From Manduca sexta (taxonomy: Eukaryota > Arthropoda > Insecta > Lepidoptera > Sphingidae), in assembly GCF_014839805.1 (NCBI RefSeq), contig NC_051142.1:15160589-15224588 (forward strand): a DNA stretch of 64,000 nucleotides, given 5' to 3'. Shown here in pieces: positions 33,996 to 45,900 of the stretch; within the stretch, counting starts at the first letter, position 1, and every line of letters begins with the position of its first letter. Under the pieces are notes generated by a model. The model was given only the letters and a program-made list of their open reading frames with translations, searched no databases and was not told the DNA's origin. The position numbers and the translations under genes were made by a program.

Positions 33996-34265
33996 TTAAG
34001 GCGATACCTCAAGGTCCATTTTCATACATTTTGTTTCACCTTTAATCTGGGTAACTAAACAAGTATTGGCAAGTAAAGAATTTAAATTCACGTCTAGTTA
34101 GTGATTAGTTCTCGCAGTTGAAAGAAAAACGTAAAAATAATTAATAATCATGGATATTTCTGCCTTTAAAATTTCGTCATATTAAATTTTTTTTTTACTT
34201 GTTTAGTTACCCAGATTAAAGGTGAAACAAAATGTATGAAAATGGACCTTGAGGTATCGCCTTAA
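33996..34265. mobile_element. MITE with perfect 70-bp terminal inverted repeats at TTAA
   Basis: The left arm 33996-34065 and right arm 34196-34265 are perfect reverse complements over all 70 bases (outer part ttaaggcgatacctcaagg; inner part gtaactaaacaagta). The 130-bp AT-rich centre encodes nothing. Both ends read TTAA. If TTAA is the target duplication, the element is GGCGATACC...GGTATCGCC, piggyBac-like in target choice although its ends do not start CCY. Lack of any arm mismatch indicates recent insertion or recent arm homogenisation. Confidence 0.88.
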
Positions 34266-35102
34266 TTATCTTAATATTGTTCTTCTATAAAACTGCGTTC
34301 ACAAATCGCTTCTCCCATCACAGTGAACCCACTCTCATACAAGTAGCGGTAATCGTATCCTACATAGTTTACCTGACCAGGGTGGGAGAGCTTAATCAGC
34401 AGCTTGTTATGCGGAGGGTCAGTTAACTACTTTCATGTACTGCGTTTAGGGTCATATATGTAAGTATATTAGTATTGATATCAGCTGGGGACAATGATTA
34501 GGAATTGTATAAGTTTTCAGATAAAAAAATTATGACGTTTGTTTTCAACTGTAGTTAGATGTACCTTCAAGGAAATTAACGATGGCTATGCTGTAGTGGA
34601 TGTTTAGAGGTTATTACTTACCTAAAGATGGCTCTTGTTAACTAGTACCATTTCTTTTACAAAACAAATATTATTAATTATAAGTATGTATTAGATTTCC
34701 ACAGCTTTATTGGAACGTCTTTAAGGTTATACTATCTTCACCTGTTTTTCCCATGTTATGAGAACAATGAACAATTATATTGCATGTAAGGAAGACAATA
34801 TCAAGACATAATAAAACACTAATTCTATTTTTCTTCCTCTCGTCATCTAGGATTTATCTACTAAAAATTAAAACTGCAGATGAGAAAAAAACATACTTTA
34901 TTGTTAAGAATATTTTACTATAATATTATGTTCATTAAGTCGTGCTAAGACGTAACATATAACAAGATGGATCGCAGGTCATTACCGTGTGAATAAAACA
35001 CAGGGCGGCGTTTATGTAAAGCAACTATCGACAATCGATTAAGGTACCGCTCTATTGTGTCGCAAGATGGAAGGTACTAGCGGATTGGATTCTTCCAACG
35101 GA
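34266..35102. other. No recognised gene
   Basis: AT-rich DNA; nothing supported. Confidence 0.4.
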
Positions 35103-35246
35103 TCATCATCATCAGCCCTGTATTATACACTGTCCCACTGTTGGGCACGGGCCTCCTCTACTACTGAGAGGGATTAGGCCTTAGTCCACCACGCTGGCCT
35201 AGTGCAAATTGGTAGACTTCACACACCCTCGAAATTAACGGATACT
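35103..35246 (-). mobile_element. SINE-C 3' part (truncated)
   Basis: Antisense tail 'atcatcatcagccctgtatt', 'gggcctcctctactactgag' and 'gattaggccttagtccacc', up to 'acttcacacaccctcgaaat'. The tRNA-like head is missing, as expected of 5' truncation. The tail is (ATC)n-like rather than (ATT)n. Confidence 0.75.
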
Positions 35247-35299
35247 AAGGAAGAAAACATAAGCAAACAATGATTTATTTATCACAGATAGACATCTTA

Positions 35300-35480
35300 A
35301 GACATAAAACTTAACATCTCAAATCGTAGGATGACGTGTCAAGTGGAGTACCAAACAACACTTTGTAATTCAAGGCGTTGGCTGGTATTTCTACTGTTTA
35401 TGGGCGGTCGTATCGCTAACCATCAGGCGAACGGCAAGCTCATCTCGTCATTAAAGCAATAAAAAAGAATAAAAAAAAAT
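35300..35480 (+). repeat. Rep-A copy 7 (sense, 5' truncated)
   Basis: 'aacttaacatctcaaat', 'ttatgggcggtcgtatcgc', 'aacggcaagctcatctcgtc', 'attaaagcaataaaaaagaa'. The A-rich 3' end is preserved and the 5' end lost, consistent with reverse-transcribed insertion. Confidence 0.73.
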
Positions 35481-35789
35481 ACATAGGCTTCGTACCTAGA
35501 AAGTTTGCTTAGAAAAAATATCATGCTAACATTATTGTTAAATATTTTTGTATAATACCCGCTTTTTTTGCATGCAGGAACAGTGGAATCCCCTATAAAT
35601 ATGCCGCGATATGCCGTAACATGTTTCAGATGCCTGAAAAAAAAACATATTTTCGGTTCGCGAACACCTTATAAATCCCTTCTGTTCTTATCTTACTCTA
35701 ATTTTAACACAATATATGTTTATCAATTATTTGCGCATATATTAGAAACTACCTTAGTCTTAAGTTATATAAACGACGTTATTTAAGTA

Positions 35790-35878
35790 ATAATTAAATA
35801 TCCTCATGTACCTTGATTTATCATAAGTGCAACTATGTCCGCCTACGTGATGAATAAAGTATTTTTTTTTTATTTATT
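35790..35878 (+). repeat. Rep-F copy 3
   Basis: 'cctcatgtaccttgatttat', 'cataagtgcaactatgtccg', 'cctacgtgatgaataaag', then a long T-rich tract. Same orientation as the other two copies. Confidence 0.6.
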
Positions 35879-36261
35879 AAGTGGGTTTTATTTTTACAAT
35901 TCTTCTCTTCTTCTTTATCTGAATTCAAGGGTACAAGTCATGTAAAGCATTGCGAGACACGATATTATGACTGAAATATTGTCTAATCATATCTTTCTAT
36001 TGCAAAGAAAAACAATAAAAATCCGCCGACGCCTCTCCTTCATCCCTGCCAGGGAGGCAGTAAATTTGTATGGGGAAGCTGACGAACCTCTCGCCCCCGG
36101 TAAGTAGGTCACAGAAGACGGGCGGTTTAACCTCACGTTATCACTTATCAGCGCCGAGCTAGCAGCCGGTTTTCACGAATCGAGCTTGTTACTTGACATG
36201 AGACTTCTTAATTTTGGTAATTGGAGTTTAAAAAACTGACTTGAAAAAAAATCAATTGCAT

Positions 36262-36597
36262 GTAATAATAATAATAATATCAGCCCTGTATTATATACTC
36301 GCCCACTGCTGAGCACGGGCCTCCTCTACTACTGAGAGGGATTAGGCCTTAGTCCACTACGCTGGCCTAGTGCGGATTGGTAGACTTCACACACCTTCGA
36401 AATTCCTATAGAGAACTTCTCGGATGTGCAGGTTTCCTCACAATGTTATCCTTCACCGTTAAAACGAACGATAAATACACAAAGAATACACACGTGATTT
36501 TTTTTTTTAGAAAAGTCAGAAGTTTGTGCCCTTGGGATTTGAACCTGCGGACATTCGTCTTGGTCTGCCAAGACACACCCAATTAGGCTATCGCCGC
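36262..36597 (-). mobile_element. SINE-C, full-length, antisense, with target duplication
   Basis: Flanked by the direct repeat CAATTGCAT (36253-36261 and 36597-36605). On the minus strand the tRNA-like head ('gcgatagcctaattgggtg', B box 'aggttcaaatcccaaggg') is followed by 'ttaacggtgaaggataaca', 'cctaatccctctcagtagta' and an (ATT)n tail. Polymerase III boxes plus tail and target duplication identify a LINE-mobilised SINE. Confidence 0.88.
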
Positions 36598-36605
36598 AAT
36601 TGCAT

Positions 36606-37997
36606 TTGGTATTCATTAATTGTTTTCAGAAGCCAAAATAAAATATACTATCAGCACTCGAGCTTGTTCAATAATATTGAATATATGTAGTCCACACACT
36701 TCTACAACCACTGTAGTAGATAGGCTTATTCCGAAGTCGCGTTCTAGGAACAGCCCGTACCACGGAGAGTGGAAACTACATTAAACTTGTAAACTCCCCC
36801 AGTTCAACGAACTCAATATGACCAAAACACATATTGAAACAAAAACGTAAACACTGTAGGAAGGGTAACAGCCCAATTAATCGGTGGAGTGGGGCTGAGC
36901 TCGGCTCTGCGAAATATATTAGCGCATCCCCTACACGCGTAACTTTCTTTAGTTTTCTTTGAGAGTTTCCTTCGTGTGAAGTAATAAAGCAAAGTGATCA
37001 CCCGTACACCTTGAACTTGGCCATTTAAATGATTCATTATTCATTGAAGAAATTCATTAGTCTTTTGGAGTTGGATTGTGAGGTTCTGGCTTCGATGTTC
37101 TGGTTGGGATTTTTATCGCCGGTTATATAATAGAAAATAATTTTGAACAATTGTTTAAGCATCTGGTTAGCTTGTTCTACCTCTTCATCGTCAGTTACGG
37201 ACTCATTATTCTCGAGCTGTGACCCGTTTATTAATGATGGTGAATAATTCCCATCCAGAGATTCACCTGCTTTGCCTTCCTTCTGCTAAATAAATTAATT
37301 GCAATGGGGAGTAGTCTATAAGGGCTTATTTCCTTTTAAGAACGTTGTTTCGTATTGACGAACACCACCCTAGTATGTTCAGACCAGTAAAAATACTCTA
37401 TTTTCTAAGTGAGTGGAAAACCAGAATCATCTTCGGCCCTAAATATATGTTATAACAAAAAAGAAATGCGTCTGTCAAATTTCGAATTCTATTTTTGAAT
37501 TAAAACGGAAGTCAGTGTACTGTTCCAGAAGGCCTGCTGTAGTGCGATTAATTAAATGGAATGTCACATTTCAATGAAGGATCAGTCCTGTCTCTCATGA
37601 CCGACGCAATTGGAGGCCAAATGCGTTGTCAAAGAGGTTGCAGCATTCGATTGTAGATTCAGCGGAGTTTATACACTAGCGTGGTACTGAATTTGAAGAA
37701 ATATAGTTTTATTTTCATAAATATTCTAAAAATTCAAAAAAACTTATAATGAAATGTTCCAAAAGTTATATGAACGCAAAAAAGATGAAGGAATGTTAGA
37801 AGTAACAGTTTTGCAAACCTAACTATATAGGAAGAAGTTGATATAGAAATACAGTAAATAATAAATATAATTTTCTAGATTAAATAAAGAAGTTCCTAAT
37901 GACCTAAATATAAAATAAAATTAAATACAATAATTAACATCTGCTTCAATGTTTACGAACATTCTTAGTTAAGTCCATACTTAGCCTTGACGGTAGA
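36606..37997. other. No recognised gene (1.4 kb)
   Basis: Open frame 36813-37037 (minus) has no family features. Nothing else supported. Confidence 0.4.
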
Positions 37998-38315
37998 TTA
38001 ATAATATATGGGCAAATTAAGTTTAACATTATTTTGTCCAACCACGAATCGATAGGTTCGATTGAAAACCCTTTTTGCATCTCCAACAATCTCGCTGATT
38101 GTTTCAAACTCAGAACTACTCGCTGGCTTATCAATTTTTGAGATACAGTCGAATTCCAGCCAGTGCCAGCCCATACAAGCTGCATACGAAGGATATAAAT
38201 AATCAGAATTTTCCAATGTATAGGTGCCGTTAGAGGCTTGATGAAACTTAATATCGTGCAGTGGACACGACAATCTACGGAAAACGAGCCTTTGTCCACT
38301 ATTGGGTATATCACG
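37998..38315 (-). CDS. Unidentified open frame, possible exon or coding relic
   Basis: A 105-residue frame lies between stop codons, with no AUG near its left end. It reads more like a real protein than neighbouring frames. It contains the Trp/Cys-rich stretch CMGWHWLEFDC, four cysteines in total, possible N-glycosylation sites NGT and NRT, and an aromatic end before TAA. A plausible acceptor (cccaatag) would start the exon at about 38299 on the minus strand. A competing 129-codon frame (37946-38335) overlaps. I do not recognise the family. It may be the last exon of a secreted host protein or a decayed gene; chance is not excluded. Confidence 0.25.
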   Translation of the reverse strand, partial: RDIPNSGQRLVFRRLSCPLHDIKFHQASNGTYTLENSDYLYPSYAACMGWHWLEFDCISKIDKPASSSEFETISEIVGDAKRVFNRTYRFVVGQNNVKLNLPIYY

Positions 38316-41039
38316 TCACGCAATAGAAGTCCCATATCACTGGGTATCTTTTATAACAATGCACCAAAAAAATGAAATGTGGAACGAAATCGAAAAAAAA
38401 TGTTTACTACATTTAGTCGAATAAATTAGCAATTAAATCCGAATTTTTTTTAATATAATATCCATCGGAATTCAAAAAACTAAAACTTTTCTTACATTTA
38501 TAAAGGTCGATAAATAAAAAATAAATAAGAAATGAAATAAGATATCGTTTATTATAATATCCATTGACTGATATTACTAATCTGAAGTCCAAGATAAAAT
38601 GGCAACGGTCGAAAAATCTTTTCTTAATATTAAATTCATACAACCCACTTCAATATTCTAAGAATTCTAGACATAAACGTAAAAACTAATTAGTGGAGAA
38701 TCCTAAATAGCAAACAAGACATTACTTCAGCAAGAAGTTTCCAAACGTATTTTTCTATTAGCCCAATCAAATTCGTTAGGAGTTTCCCTGAGCGAGGAAT
38801 TCAATTATGGAGTGTAGCCGACGCCTTACAAAAGCTCTTGTAATACCATTCCTTGATTTTTACTTAATCTATATAATACATATTAGTTTGGTATAGCAGC
38901 GTTTTTGTTTATTTGCTGTATAAAATCCAAATCATAAGCAATTTGATATTTTTTTTAATCTACTTATCAGTTTCCTCTGGCTTTGGCAAAGACGCTTTAA
39001 ACATCAACTTGAATTCTGGTAAAAATGCATATAATGTCTTGAAAGCAAAAGCATTCAACTACTATACAAGATAAATCCCCCACTATAGCTTAAGAACCAT
39101 CCTAATATAACTTCGCAAAATTGTAAGTTTTGTCTTTGATTGAACTACAGCTCTGTAAATCATGTCAGACATCTTGAAAAGGACACCGAACATCCCGCTA
39201 TTTCATTTGATTACATAAAATTAACGTGGTAATAAAAACAAAACTATTAGTAAAGGAAAACAAAGATCGTGGACCATGAGGCGAGCGATCAGCGGAAGAA
39301 TAGCGCCTAGAAAAAAATTATGCTTTTTTTTCTTTGCTTTATTTATACCTTCATTATCATCTGTAAGATCTTTTGCTATAACAACATTGCCGACTCTCGG
39401 CTATTTCTTTTGCAGACAAATTTGGTTTTTGATTAGAAAAAAGACATTATAGAACATAAGTTTGCTTTCTCCTTTCCTCGCTAATCGCTATTACATCGAG
39501 CATCGACCTCAACACAGGGTAATAAACTTGAAAAAGAGGAGACCATTGTCCCAGATCTCGATTTGTATCAATTAGTTTTAACTTTCCTTAGAGACTACTT
39601 AATTAGTTGGACATTACAGTCTTATTATGTTTTTAACAGCCCAGCGTGTAATGTTTCGCAGATTTTCCTTCTATTTTTCATTTGTAATATTTTATTTTAC
39701 TTTGTGTTACGTTAATCAATTAATTGTAACGATAACAACAGCTTTGTTCAATTTCAGCGTCCACCTTTTTATTTAGTTGTTTTTTTTTTACCGTGGCATA
39801 TGAGGGTATAAAGTCTCGAGCACTATCATATCATGAGACGGAATACATTAGATAGATAGGAGGACTAGTTGCACATCTGTCTTTACCGCTTAGGTAACAA
39901 AAAGTGTGTGTGAAAGTCTGTGTGTCATCAAGGGTAAGCTGCAGCTGACATTGAGTAGTAACTTGGTTAAAATATAATAATTAGATAAACGAGTGTCATT
40001 TAGTTACACAATAATATAAAAGGTTAACGAAGTTGCTAACTTTAGCTAACTTACTAGTAACCATTACGTCAGATATTCCACAGCGCTGTGTATCCGCCAT
40101 ACTTTCCTCGATTTTATTCAAGATTTACGGTACACAATATTGACTCGTCCAGGCACAGTCTATTATTAAGTATTTTAAAACATCGTTCTCTATTACGTGT
40201 TAACTATGCCGATGTTTAGACATTCCGCGCAGGTATCGGCCCGTCCACCGCAACAGCGCGTCATCATACGCTCCATTTGTCGCCGTTTGAACCCGCTCTG
40301 CATGACAAATGGAACGTGAATGGCGTAAACGGGTCACGGACACCAAAGGCACCCAAGTTGTTGTAGGCAGGTCTTGGAACTATGTTTTGATTTGATTAGG
40401 ATGGGTTAAATGGATTGTCGATAACGTGGAATCAAAATAGATTCGATGTTAACGACTTCGATGCATGTTGCTTATAACTAGGTACATGTGGTGTAAATAT
40501 CCGTCTTGGTAGGTGCCACTATATTTACTTTTGCTTCTGTTTAGTGAATATTTTCGACGATGCGATAATTGCTGTATAATTCTGAAGTACGTAGATCAAT
40601 CTACTTATGTTTCTGTACAGAATTCCATATGGCCATGATTATCACTAAAGGGCCTGTTCACCCTTTGGTTTAGTAATCAATGTAATGCAAATTTTAAAAG
40701 TGTAGTCAAGTATTGCATGTTATGGAAGTTTTATCAAAGTTTATGAGAAAAAAACTTCTTAACTGCTTCCTATGAAAAATTTGAGCTTCGTCAATTTCTG
40801 AGTATCTTCAATTCACTGCATACTGTATTTCAACTCGTATTGAATTTAATAATTCGTTTTGCCATTTGAAACTTGATTTCTGTTCCATCTTGCATATTTC
40901 ATTCATTTATTTAAGTGACTTCTTGTAAAAGAATTTTATATTCATTTTTGAGTCTTTTAACTTGAGATTTATACAATTTCAGTATTTTTCTTGGGTGCCA
41001 CCTGGGGTCTGCTTGTTCGGCAAGACATTCAATAATTAA
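38316..41039. other. No recognised gene (2.7 kb)
   Basis: The largest stretch in this half without recognised repeats. AT-rich, with GC-richer islets at about 39260-39310 and 40220-40390. No coding frame of note. Confidence 0.35.
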
Positions 41040-41280
41040 TGTTCATGGTTAAGGTTTTCGTTTCAAACCCACGAGGATTAGATTCACTCTATACCAACGT
41101 GTAACTGAAATCTTGGCGAAAAATAAATTACTACTTGCACCTGTGCATACTCCTCTAGCGATGGCGGCGTTTCGAATTGTGGAATGGTCACTAAATCTAC
41201 TTCCAATAGGTTGATCTGGAAATCTTTGGGGGAGGCCCATGTTCAGCAATGGACATCCTACAGTTGATGATTATGATAAT
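41040..41280 (+). repeat. Rep-H-related non-LTR 3' fragment
   Basis: 'ttgggggaggcccatgttca', then 'gcaatggacatcctacagtt' and 'gatgattatgataatgaa'. It parallels 26283-26350 ('cagcagtggacttcc...') and ends in a GAT-rich tail, the usual look of a lepidopteran LINE 3' end. The left limit is uncertain. Confidence 0.4.
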
Positions 41281-41333
41281 GAACTAGATCTGGGTGCAGA
41301 ACTGAAACATTACAAACGCATAATTACATGTAA

Positions 41334-41361
41334 ACACACACACACACACACACACACACAA
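41334..41361. repeat. (CA)n microsatellite
   Basis: About 14 uninterrupted CA units. A shorter CA run on the far side of the adjacent SINE (41696-41708) is the duplicated target. Confidence 0.92.
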
Positions 41362-41695
41362 TAATAATAATAATATCAGCTCTGTATTATATACTTGCGC
41401 ACTGCTGAGCACGAGCCTCCTCTACTACTGAGAGGGATTAGACCTTAGTCCACCACGCTGACCTAGTGCGGATTGGCAGACTTCACACACCTTCGAAATT
41501 CCTATAGAGAACTTCTCAGATGTGCAAATTTCCTCATGATGTTTTCCTTCACCGTTAAAGCGAACGATAAATTCACAAAGAATACACACATGATTTTAGA
41601 AAAGTCAGAGGTGTGTACCCTTGGGATTTGAACCTGCGGACATTTGTCTAGGCAGTCCGTTCCACACCCAACTAGGCTATCGCTGATGTTCAAGC
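41361..41695 (-). mobile_element. SINE-C, full-length, antisense, inserted in a CA repeat
   Basis: Tail (ATA)n, 'tctgtattatatacttg', 'gagggattagaccttagtcc', 'ttcaccgttaaagcgaac', B box on minus 'aggttcaaatcccaaggg', head 'gcgatagcctagttgggtg'. The direct repeat AAACACACACACA lies on both sides (41332-41344, 41696-41708). Confidence 0.85.
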
Positions 41696-41708
41696 AAACA
41701 CACACACA

Positions 41709-42602
41709 AGTCACAAGGTAATCTCAGAATAGTGTTCGAGACAGATCGAAAAACAAAATATTTATGGAAGTAAAATTTTAAATATTGATAGTAGTATTTC
41801 ATTCAGACAAGCCTAATGTATTCGTAGAAGAAGCCTGCGATCAGGTGAAGGTTAGTTTTACCCTAGACCTATTCATAACTTACGCGATATTTCAAATCGA
41901 TTTTAATATTTGAAGCGCAAGCGGATTGAATTTGCAATACGCTCCAGAATTTCTCTGACGGGTGGCTTGTCACTACGTAATATCTATGATCGATTTTAAA
42001 ATGTAGGACATGTAACATCCCGTCTTATTGACACAGAAACTGTTGGAAATGAAATCCATAAATTGATGACAGATGATAAGAAATTTATTATTATATTAAA
42101 ATGTCTCACTTTTTAGACACAAGACCTTTATGCGGCTAAATTATTTTTGTATCCTTCGAACTTAGTAATTGCGATACTTATTTTTTGGTTGCTACAATAC
42201 CAACTTTTTTCTTGCTTGTTAAACTTAAATAAATTTTTTGTAAAATTTTTAAATGTTATAAACTATGTTATCTCCTTTTAGATTTAATTCGGTACTAAAC
42301 ATAAACGCATATCGAATTACAACCAAACTTCAACATAAATACCATTACAAGTTTCAAGGCAAAACTTTACAGACGTATGTCTGCAAAATTTTCACTTCAC
42401 TTGCATGTTTTTCCGTCAGCATGCAAACATGCATAAGTGAAAGTCCATGGAGCGTGAAACACTTTAATATTTGACTCGCCGTCGATAAGTCTTCGCATAT
42501 TTATGAGGCAACTTTACACGGAATATTTTAGGTAAAAATCATTGACGTCATCAATTGCAAATTGTGCTTGTAAAGGTTTATTTTAAAACTCAAATATATT
42601 AG
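41709..42602. other. No recognised gene
   Basis: AT-rich DNA; nothing supported. Confidence 0.4.
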
Positions 42603-42607
42603 AAAGG

Positions 42608-42746
42608 TGTAAATACGAGATGCACAATGAAACGCGGTATAGAATGGACTGTTTTATTTATGTAACATGCCGGTAGTATTGAAAATATTATTTTACAAGT
42701 ACCTACAAACACTACATATAATGAGCTATAGATAACATACATTACA
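42608..42746 (-). repeat. 3' LTR of the mag-type element
   Basis: 139 bp, identical base for base to 46964-47102. In the sense orientation it starts TGTAATG, carries AATAAA ('cataaataaaacag') as a probable polyadenylation signal, and ends ATTTACA. Confidence 0.95.
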
Positions 42747-42758
42747 ATTTCCTCCTCT
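42747..42758 (-). other. Polypurine tract
   Basis: The sense strand reads AGAGGAGGAAAT directly before the 3' LTR. It is the expected RNase H-resistant primer for plus-strand synthesis. Confidence 0.8.
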
Positions 42759-42956
42759 AAGATAAATAGCACACAAGCATTTTGCGTACAAGCACAATTA
42801 AATTAATGCTATTGAGAGAGTTGTATTACGAACAGGAATGAGAATTAATATTGTGGCCTAAGCATACTGATGTAATAAGAGACTTAAACCGGGAGAATAC
42901 TACCACACAAATTATTGTATTCATATTTAGTTTGCATACTCATGGCAAATATCTTA

Positions 42957-45900
42957 CTAAATGTCACGATTAGTCCTAATCGGACGGGGACGTAAATTGT
43001 ATGTCTTGACTCTAGGTGGGGAACGCTCATGAGTGGCAGGTATGCTTTGGGCATTGCTTCCAGCAGGCTCAGCTTCTTTTGTTTCACTCTCAGCTGGAGT
43101 TGAGTTGCTGGTGTCCTCCAAATTATCAATCTCCGGCTTCGCCATTGAACTATTATCATTTTCGATGGGACCAGGTAGGGAGAACCTATTACTCTTGCGT
43201 AAAGGGAGTATTTGGTCAATATGTTTAGTACTTATAGTATCACCTGTTTGTATTTTGTATGTAACCGCTCCCGTGCGCTCGACTACAATTCCAGGCTGCC
43301 ATTTACTAGTGTTGCTTTTACTGTAATTCCTGACCAGTACATTGTCCCCCTCGACAACCTGTCTTTCTGCACTAGTTTTAGCCAATCTGACTTGTGTCTT
43401 TTGAGCCTCCTCAACGTGGTCGGCGGTACAACCTCGTAATAAATCAAAACGTGTTCGAAGAGTGCGGCCGAACATAGCGACGGCCGGTTCTCGTTTAGTA
43501 ATTGTATGCTCAGTGTTTCGGTACTGTAGTAAAAATTTACACAACGCTCTTTCAGTGTCCTCCCCTTCCAAAGCTGCTTTCTTAAGGACCTTCTTAACAT
43601 TTTTCACAGCATTCTCTGCAGCTCCGTTGCTGGAAGGATGATAAGGCGCCGTGAGGATATGTTTTACACCATTTCTCTGTAGAAATTTTTCAAATAGCTC
43701 AGACGTAAATGGTGGGCCGCCATCCGTGACGATTTGCTTAGGTATACCAAATCTAGCGAAACATTTTCTTAATTCAGAAATAACACGAACAGCTGTAGTC
43801 CCACTTGCCATAAGAAAAACTTCAAGCCACTTAGAATGAGCGTCTATGATTAACAGGTAATATTTTCCATCGTGGTGTAAAAAATCGGCATGAAGTCTAG
43901 ACCACGGACTGGTCGGCCAAACATAAGGTACCGGTGCAGCTGCCGGTGGAGCATCGAGTACACTGGTACAGGGAATGCAAGCGCGCGCTCTCGCCTCGAT
44001 ATCTGCGTCAATGTTCGGCCACCACACGTAGTTGCGCGCTATTTGTTTCATGCGCACTACACCCACGTGTCCAGCATGTAGCTCATCCAAGATTTGTGAA
44101 CGCAGTGTTCTTGGAATAACGATCCTGTACCCCCAAACAATGCATCCGTGATCCAGATGTAGACTATCTTTTCTATTAAAGTACGGCTTTTCATTTTCAA
44201 TTTCACTGTTTTCTGGCCAACCGCTCATTATATATCCAAAGATTTTGCATAATATAACGTCTTTTCGTAGTTCTTTAGCGATGTCTCGATGGCTTAATGG
44301 AAATGAATCTTCAACGAAGTGTAGAAACGCAGCGTCATCGGAATGCGAATCATGACGCTTATTTTGTAATGGTAGCCGCGAGAGTGCGTCTGCATTACTG
44401 TTACGTTCTGTCGCTACGAATTTAATGTCAAAATCATATGCGGCTAGCCTAACTGCATAACGCTGTAAGCGACTGGCTGCAGTCTGCGGTATTCCTTTTT
44501 TTGGTCCGAATATGTAACTGAGCGCCATGTGATCTGTTTTAAGAGTAAAATGACGGCCGTACAAATATTGATGGTGACGCGTCACACCGTACACAATCGC
44601 CAGCGCCTCCTTGTCGATTTGACTGTAGCGACGCTCAGCCTCATTAAGAGTACGTGACGCACAACACACGATGCGTTCGGTGTTGTCCGAATATAGCTGC
44701 GAAAGCACGGCGCCTAGACCGTACGAGCTACTGTCTACAGCTAAGACAAGTGGAAGCGATGGGTCATAATGCGCCAACACCGGCTCTCGAGATAATACAT
44801 CTTTAATGGCATGAAAGGCTTCGTCACATGCGCAGGTCCACTTCCAGTGCATTCCCTTTTTCAGAAGTGAGTATAAAGGTTGCAGAATCGAACTCATGTT
44901 CGGAATAAAACGCGCATAATAATTTATAAGGCCCAGGGCGGCCCGCAGTTGGGATACGTCCTGTGGCACAGGTGCATTAACTATGGCATCTATTTTATTG
45001 CTATCAGTATGCAAACCATGTTTATTGATTTTATAGCCTAGATAACAGACTTCGTCTTTAAAGAATTCACATTTCTCAAATTTAATTGTTAAACCTGCAC
45101 GTTGAAGACGTGATAATACAGTTTTTAAATTGGATAAATGCGATGATTTGTTAAGCCCAGTTACGCATATATCATCTTGAAATGCTACAACCCCGTTGCA
45201 ATTCAAACCGCTCAAAGTCTCTTCAATTAATTTTTGAAACATTTCTGGCAGGCATTTCAAACCGAATGGGGCCCTACGATAAACAAAAGTACCCACATGA
45301 GTGGTTATTGCAGTCAGCGGTTGTGAGCTTTCATCAAGGATACATTGAAGATAAGCATGCTTAAGGTCTAACTTAGAATACTGCTGACCCCCGCTTAGTG
45401 CTGCGAACAATTGCTCGATGCGTGGCAGCGGGTAGTGAAAGTCCTTTAAAACTCTATTTATTGTGATTTTATAATCGCCACATATTCTTATGGTCCCGTC
45501 GCGCTTGATAACCGGTACTATCGGCGTCCCATAGTCCGAACGTTCGACTTTATAAATCACCTGATCGCGCTGCAAACGCTCCAACTCATGTTCGACAGCG
45601 GAGTGTAATGCAAGAGGTAGCGGGCGGGCTTTGCAAAATATCGGCGTTTCGTCTTTTAAATATAATTTAATTTTAGTAGTACAACTACCTAAGCCGTCTT
45701 TAAACACCTCCGGAAATTCTGACTTAAGTTGTGAAATCATAGCGTCGTCCTGCGCGGACAAATGATGTAAGCGAATTAAAGTAAGGTTTAATTTACGAAG
45801 CCAGCGGCGACCGAGTAACGGTGGTCCTCCGTTATCTATGACATAAAGCGGTAATGATGTAGCTGTGACGTCACCGCAGCGGACATTTACATTCACATAG

